From: Coriobacteriaceae bacterium
Lineage (GTDB): Bacteria > Actinomycetota > Coriobacteriia > Coriobacteriales > Atopobiaceae
Reading direction: 5' to 3'
NCBI GenBank assembly: GCA_004557505.1
Contig: SFGZ01000009.1
Coordinates: 1 to 64,000 of the forward strand
DNA: 64,000 nucleotides
The first letter of the stretch is position 1, and each line of letters starts with the position of its first letter. This document shows positions 60,338 through 64,000 of this stretch, piece by piece. A program made the translations under genes and the position numbers. The notes under the pieces were generated by a model. The model was not told the origin of the DNA. It saw only the letters and a program-made list of their open reading frames with translations, and ran no database searches.

Positions 60338-61702
60338 ATGGACATCACGCCGCAGGAAGTATCCGAGACGCTTGCCATGGTCACGGGGCAGAACCTCGAT
60401 CTCCGAACGATCACCATGGGCATCTCGCTCGCCAGCTGCGCCGACGAGGACATGGGCCGCATGTGCGACAAGATCTACGACCGCATCACGCACCAGGCCG
60501 AGCACCTCGTCTCGGTGGCCGATGACCTGGCCGCCGAGTACGGCATCCCCATCGCGAACAAGCGCGTCTCGGTGACTCCGGTGGCGCAGGTGGCCGCGTG
60601 CTGCCCCGACGAGAACCTCTCCCCCATCGCGTGCGCCATGGATCGCGCGGCGCGGACGCTGGGCATCGACTTCATGGGTGGCTTCTCCGCGCTGGTCCAG
60701 AAGGGCATCGGCGACGCAGACCGCCGCCTCATCGGCTCGGTCCCCGAGGCGCTTGCCACGACGGAGCGCGTGTGCTCCTCGCTCAACGTCGCGTCCACGA
60801 GAGCCGGCATCAACATGGACGCCGTGCTCCTCTCGGCCGAGACCATCCTCGAGTGCGCGCGTCGCACCACCGACATCGACTGCTATGGTGCGGCGAAGTT
60901 CGTGGTCTTCGCCAACATGGTGGAGGACTCGCCGTTCATGGCCGGTGCCGTGCATGGGACAGGCGAGGCCGACGCCGTGATCAATGTGGGCGTCTCCGGC
61001 CCGGGCGTGATGGCGGCGGCGCTGGAGCAGCTGCCCGACGACGCCAACCTCATGGAGGTGGCCGAGGCCATCAAGAAGACGGCGTTCAAGATCACGCGCG
61101 CCGGCGAGCTCATGAGCCGCGAGGCGTCGCGTCGCCTGGGCGTCGAGAAGGGCATCGTGGACCTGTCGCTTGCCCCCACCCCCGCAGCCGGTGACTCCGT
61201 GGCCAAGATCCTGGAGATCATCGGCGTTGGCGAGTGCGGTGGCCCCGGCACCACCTGCGCGCTGGCCCTCCTCAACGACTGCGTCAAGAAGGGCGGCGTC
61301 ATGGCGAGCTCCAGCGTTGGCGGGCTCTCGGGCGCCTTCATCCCCGTCTCCGAGGACGCCGGCATGATCCGCGCCGTCGAGGACGGGTCGCTCTCCATCG
61401 AGAAGCTCGAGGCCATGACCAGCGTGTGCTCGGTGGGCCTGGACATGATCGCCATCCCCGGCGACACCCCCGTCGAGGCCGTCGCCGGCATCATCGCCGA
61501 CGAGATGGCCATCGGCGTCATCAACACCAAGACCACGGCCGTGCGCCTGATCCCGGCGATCGGCCACAGGGAGGGCGACGTGCTGGAGTTCGGCGGCCTC
61601 TTCGGAAGCGCGCCGGTCATGAGCGTGAACCGCTTTGCCGGCAGCGTGCTGGCGCATCGGGGCGGCCGCTTCCCCGCGCCGCTCAACTCGCTCAAGAACT
61701 AG
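60338..61702 (+). CDS. DUF711/UPF0210 family protein
   Basis: The 454-residue protein matches UPF0210 (DUF711), found in many Firmicutes and Actinobacteria: residues 4-50 (DITPQEVSETLAMVTGQNLD, RTITMGISLASCAD), ANKRVSVTPVAQVA, GIDFMGGFSALVQKG, GVSGPGVMAAALEQL, LAPTPAAGDSVAKILE and GIINTKTTAVRLIPAIG-like near the end. Often a small ACT-domain protein is encoded next to it; none is seen here. The structure is related to pyruvate-formate-lyase-like barrels, but no reaction is established. ATG 60338 follows AAGGGAC. Confidence 0.88.
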   Translation: MDITPQEVSETLAMVTGQNLDLRTITMGISLASCADEDMGRMCDKIYDRITHQAEHLVSVADDLAAEYGIPIANKRVSVTPVAQVAACCPDENLSPIACAMDRAARTLGIDFMGGFSALVQKGIGDADRRLIGSVPEALATTERVCSSLNVASTRAGINMDAVLLSAETILECARRTTDIDCYGAAKFVVFANMVEDSPFMAGAVHGTGEADAVINVGVSGPGVMAAALEQLPDDANLMEVAEAIKKTAFKITRAGELMSREASRRLGVEKGIVDLSLAPTPAAGDSVAKILEIIGVGECGGPGTTCALALLNDCVKKGGVMASSSVGGLSGAFIPVSEDAGMIRAVEDGSLSIEKLEAMTSVCSVGLDMIAIPGDTPVEAVAGIIADEMAIGVINTKTTAVRLIPAIGHREGDVLEFGGLFGSAPVMSVNRFAGSVLAHRGGRFPAPLNSLKN

Positions 61703-61893
61703 GCGCGGCGCGCGGTGGGGCGCATCGGGGCGGGGGTGGGGCGCGGCTGGTCCGGCCGGCGGTCCCTGCCGACGGCTGACGCGCGCCCGCGGCGTTCCCG
61801 TGCTTCTCGCGTTGCGTTTCGCTAGCATCTCCCATGGCGAGGCGTGACCTTCGCGTCTTGCCGGACACCATAGGCACCATCAGAGAGGGACAC

Positions 61894-62691
61894 ATGACCG
61901 ACAAGCCAACCGGCAGCAGCGCGAACGGCACGACCCCGCCCGAGGCGGAGAACGGCGCCTACAACGAGACCTACACGCAGGGGCCCATCATTCGCAGGGG
62001 CAACCAGGTGCCCGCCACGACCACGTCGAAGAGGCTTCTCTCGCCGTCGGCCAACGACGCCGACTGGCTTCACGCGGATCCCTGGCGCGTGCTGCGCATC
62101 CAGGCGGAGTTCGTCGACGGGTTCGGCGCGCTTGCCGAGGTGGGACCTGCCGTTGCATGCTTTGGCTCAGCTCGCACGAAGTCGAATGATCCAATGTACC
62201 GGCATGCCCGTCGCATTGGGCACGCCATCGCCAAGCGCGGCGTCGCCGTGATCACGGGTGGCGGGCCGGGAATCATGGAGGCGGTCAACCGGGGCGCGAC
62301 GCTGGCTGGAGGGGTCTCGATTGGCCTTGGCATCGAGCTGCCCTTCGAGGAGCAGCTCAACCGCTGGGTGAACCTCGGCATGACGTTTCGCTACTTCTTC
62401 GTGCGCAAGACCATGTTCATGAAGTACTCGCAGGGCTCCATCTTCTTCCCCGGTGGGTTTGGCACGATGGACGAGCTATTCGAGCTGCTCACGCTCGTGC
62501 AGACACAGAAGGTCGATTACACGCCCGTGGTGCTCTTTGGGAGCGACTACTGGCACGGGCTGATCGACTGGCTCAGGGGCTCTGTCGAACGGTTTGGGAA
62601 CATCTCTGCGGCCGACCACGGGCTCTATCGCATCACCGATGACGAGGCGGAGGCGGTCGAGCTGGTCTGCAAGGGCATCGAGAGCGAATAA
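61894..62691 (+). CDS. LOG/TIGR00730-like Rossmann-fold protein
   Basis: The 265-residue protein has the LOG nucleotide-binding core: AVACFGSARTKSNDPMY, VITGGGPGIMEAVNRGA and SIFFPGGFGTMDELFELLTL. PGGxGTxxE and GGGxGxMxA are the substrate motifs of phosphoribohydrolases such as LOG, which cut cytokinin-type or purine nucleotides to base plus ribose-5-phosphate. An extra N-terminal region of about 75 residues looks disordered. GAGAGGG precedes ATG 61894. The true substrate in this host is unknown. Confidence 0.87.
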   Translation: MTDKPTGSSANGTTPPEAENGAYNETYTQGPIIRRGNQVPATTTSKRLLSPSANDADWLHADPWRVLRIQAEFVDGFGALAEVGPAVACFGSARTKSNDPMYRHARRIGHAIAKRGVAVITGGGPGIMEAVNRGATLAGGVSIGLGIELPFEEQLNRWVNLGMTFRYFFVRKTMFMKYSQGSIFFPGGFGTMDELFELLTLVQTQKVDYTPVVLFGSDYWHGLIDWLRGSVERFGNISAADHGLYRITDDEAEAVELVCKGIESE

Positions 62692-62901
62692 CGGCCGCCC
62701 CGGGGCCCTCCTGGCGCGCTTTCACGGTTGGGATGCGGTTTTTCGGGGCGCCCCCAGGTAGCGGATGGTTCCATCCCTGATGACCCGCAGTGCCTCCCCC
62801 GCGGTGCCACATGAGGGAATGAACCAAAACTGCTGCCAACCGGGAGGGCGGCCGGGGGCGCGGGCGGCTCCGGGGCAGCGGCTGTGCGGGCGGTGCCGGA
62901 G

Positions 62902-63867
62902 CTAGAAAAGCATCCTATGGGGATCAGCGAAGTACTCGAAGAGATCCTGTCGCGCAAAGAACTGGGCATCCGTAAGCCGTCGCTCCCTCAGGCCAAATCG
63001 CTTGTTGAGCATCCACAGGAAAGATGAGAAGTTGTCGAAGGTGCTGAGCTGCCCTGGCGTTGCCGACATGGTTTTAATGCCCGCCACCTCGAGGATGTTC
63101 CTGCGCTTCTGCGTGTGATCCAACCTAAAGCGCCCGGTATGGTACTGCTCGCTGTCGTATTCCACATCCCCGCGCGCCTCGGGGACGTACACGTCGCAGT
63201 AAAAGCTGTCTGTGCCGGCGAACTCCCACAGGCGTTCGGGGATTTTGACTTCCTGGTTTGCGACTACGTGACGAATTCCGCGACCTCCTTCGGACCTGGG
63301 CAAAACCAGCATGCTGCAAAGCATGACCTCTTTGGGGGAGGCGGTGCGTGGGACGATGCATGCCAGCGCCCGACGAGCCTGCTTGACACCGTAGCCACCC
63401 GGCATGCCGTCGAGGAATCGCGCGATTGCATCAGGCGTGGTAAGCGCCTCGCGCTGGCCAGCGTATCCCCTACCCCGGTCGCTGATAGCGAAGAGGCCGC
63501 ACAGATAATCGCCAATCTCAACGACCTCGCACAGAGGGCGGCGGGCAGCCATCTGCACAAAGGTGAACTCTGGCGAGCTCACGAGGTTCGAGCCGGAGAG
63601 CTCGTAGAACGTACCCAGAGGAATGGCACCGCACCAGCGGTGGACTTGCAGAGACCGTTGGTTGCGCACGGCGGAGCGCTCTCCAACCAACACGTGAAGG
63701 GACTGACCCCGGGAAAACCCAAAGGGCAGCTCGGCCTGCTTGATGTCGCGCATGTTGGCACTGGCAAGCGCAAGGCTCTGGCAGGCGCTCGGGGACGGGA
63801 GAGCCTCGTCGGACGTCTTGGTCAGCCAGTACCTCAGGGCGGACTCATGGCTTAGGACAACCCGCAT
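62902..63867 (-). CDS. Hypothetical protein with nuclease-like C-terminal domain
   Basis: The 321-residue protein has an N-terminal region (LSHESALRYWL ... QRSLQVHRWCGAIPL) that resembles the start of AbiEi-like proteins, and a C-terminal part with the order DSFYCDVYVPEARGDVEYDS, then RRNILEVAGIKTM. This resembles the DUF559/Vsr-type endonuclease fold (D...ExD, then R...LE..G), but the match is weak. It is perhaps one of the lineage-specific paralogues common in Coriobacteriia. ATG 63867 is chosen over GTG 63876 by the GAGAGGG spacing. No partner gene is adjacent. Confidence 0.55.
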   Translation of the reverse strand: MRVVLSHESALRYWLTKTSDEALPSPSACQSLALASANMRDIKQAELPFGFSRGQSLHVLVGERSAVRNQRSLQVHRWCGAIPLGTFYELSGSNLVSSPEFTFVQMAARRPLCEVVEIGDYLCGLFAISDRGRGYAGQREALTTPDAIARFLDGMPGGYGVKQARRALACIVPRTASPKEVMLCSMLVLPRSEGGRGIRHVVANQEVKIPERLWEFAGTDSFYCDVYVPEARGDVEYDSEQYHTGRFRLDHTQKRRNILEVAGIKTMSATPGQLSTFDNFSSFLWMLNKRFGLRERRLTDAQFFARQDLFEYFADPHRMLF

Positions 63868-64000
63868 CTCAACCACCCTCTCACTCGGCCGGGTTTGGTT
63901 GGATGAAGATAGCGCAGGGAAATAAGGCGAGTGCCCGAGACGCTTGCACGAACCTTGCGAGTATCTTACGTTGCAGCTAGCAGGGATAAATGTGTGTGAG

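Overview
The window looks like the chromosome of an anaerobic, gut- or mouth-type actinobacterium of the class Coriobacteriia (Olsenella/Atopobium-like). This is inferred from high GC, xylulose-5-phosphate/fructose-6-phosphate phosphoketolase, many PTS systems, anaerobic sulfatase maturation, an LPXTG surface protein and a 2-hydroxyacyl-CoA dehydratase activator. No rRNA is present and there is one intact tRNA gene, so the genus is not proven.

Layout. 0-2 kb: an IS3-family insertion sequence with clear inverted ends and a frameshifted transposase, then a repeat-rich stretch. 2-3.5 kb: a Schlafen/AlbA-type ATP-binding regulator. 3.75-9.85 kb: an IclR regulator divergent from a catabolic operon (two-subunit UxaA-type dehydratase, a PTS EIIC lacking IIA and IIB, an amidohydrolase-2 enzyme, a DapA-family aldolase), which reads as breakdown of a sugar lactone or acid to pyruvate plus an aldehyde. 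9.9-11.6 kb: a small hypothetical, a Tat lipoprotein and an XRE regulator with a large palindrome.

11.66-24.3 kb is an integrated mobile region. A complete initiator tRNA (fMet, minus strand, 24229-24305) ends it on the right. Two partial copies of the tRNA 3' half with its terminator lie at 11661-11754 and 13854-13959. The left segment (about 2.2 kb) has a MobV relaxase but no integrase. The right segment (about 10.3 kb) has a tyrosine integrase, a tiny coupled ORF, an AbiEi/AbiEii pair, a YraN-like protein, a low-GC PHP-plus-ATPase gene with a small acidic partner (Ppl-like defence candidate), a decayed IS256-family element and a truncated LPXTG surface protein.

24.5-34.5 kb: two Cof-type HAD phosphatases, peptidase T, an array of alternating hairpins, and a TetR regulator coupled to a 1562-residue CoA-dehydratase activase.

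34.6-51.4 kb is a large sulfated-sugar locus on the minus strand: two mannose-family PTS systems, two intact sulfatases without signal peptides, a third decayed sulfatase, an anaerobic sulfatase-maturating enzyme, a TauE/SafE anion exporter, an RpiR regulator and a DUF3604-like protein. It faces a plus-strand lacR-lacA-lacB group (galactose-6-phosphate isomerase). The simplest reading is PTS import of sulfated sugars, cytoplasmic desulfation, anion export and entry of galactose-6-phosphate into the tagatose pathway.

51.6-64 kb: a phosphoketolase relic, an ArsC/Spx-like protein, an orphan JetD-like protein, intact phosphoketolase under a LacI regulator, an ArfB-like release factor, a HAD phosphatase, a DUF711/UPF0210 protein, a LOG-like protein and a nuclease-fold hypothetical. 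Genes are dense and often overlap by 1-13 bases, so most strings on one strand are probably operons.
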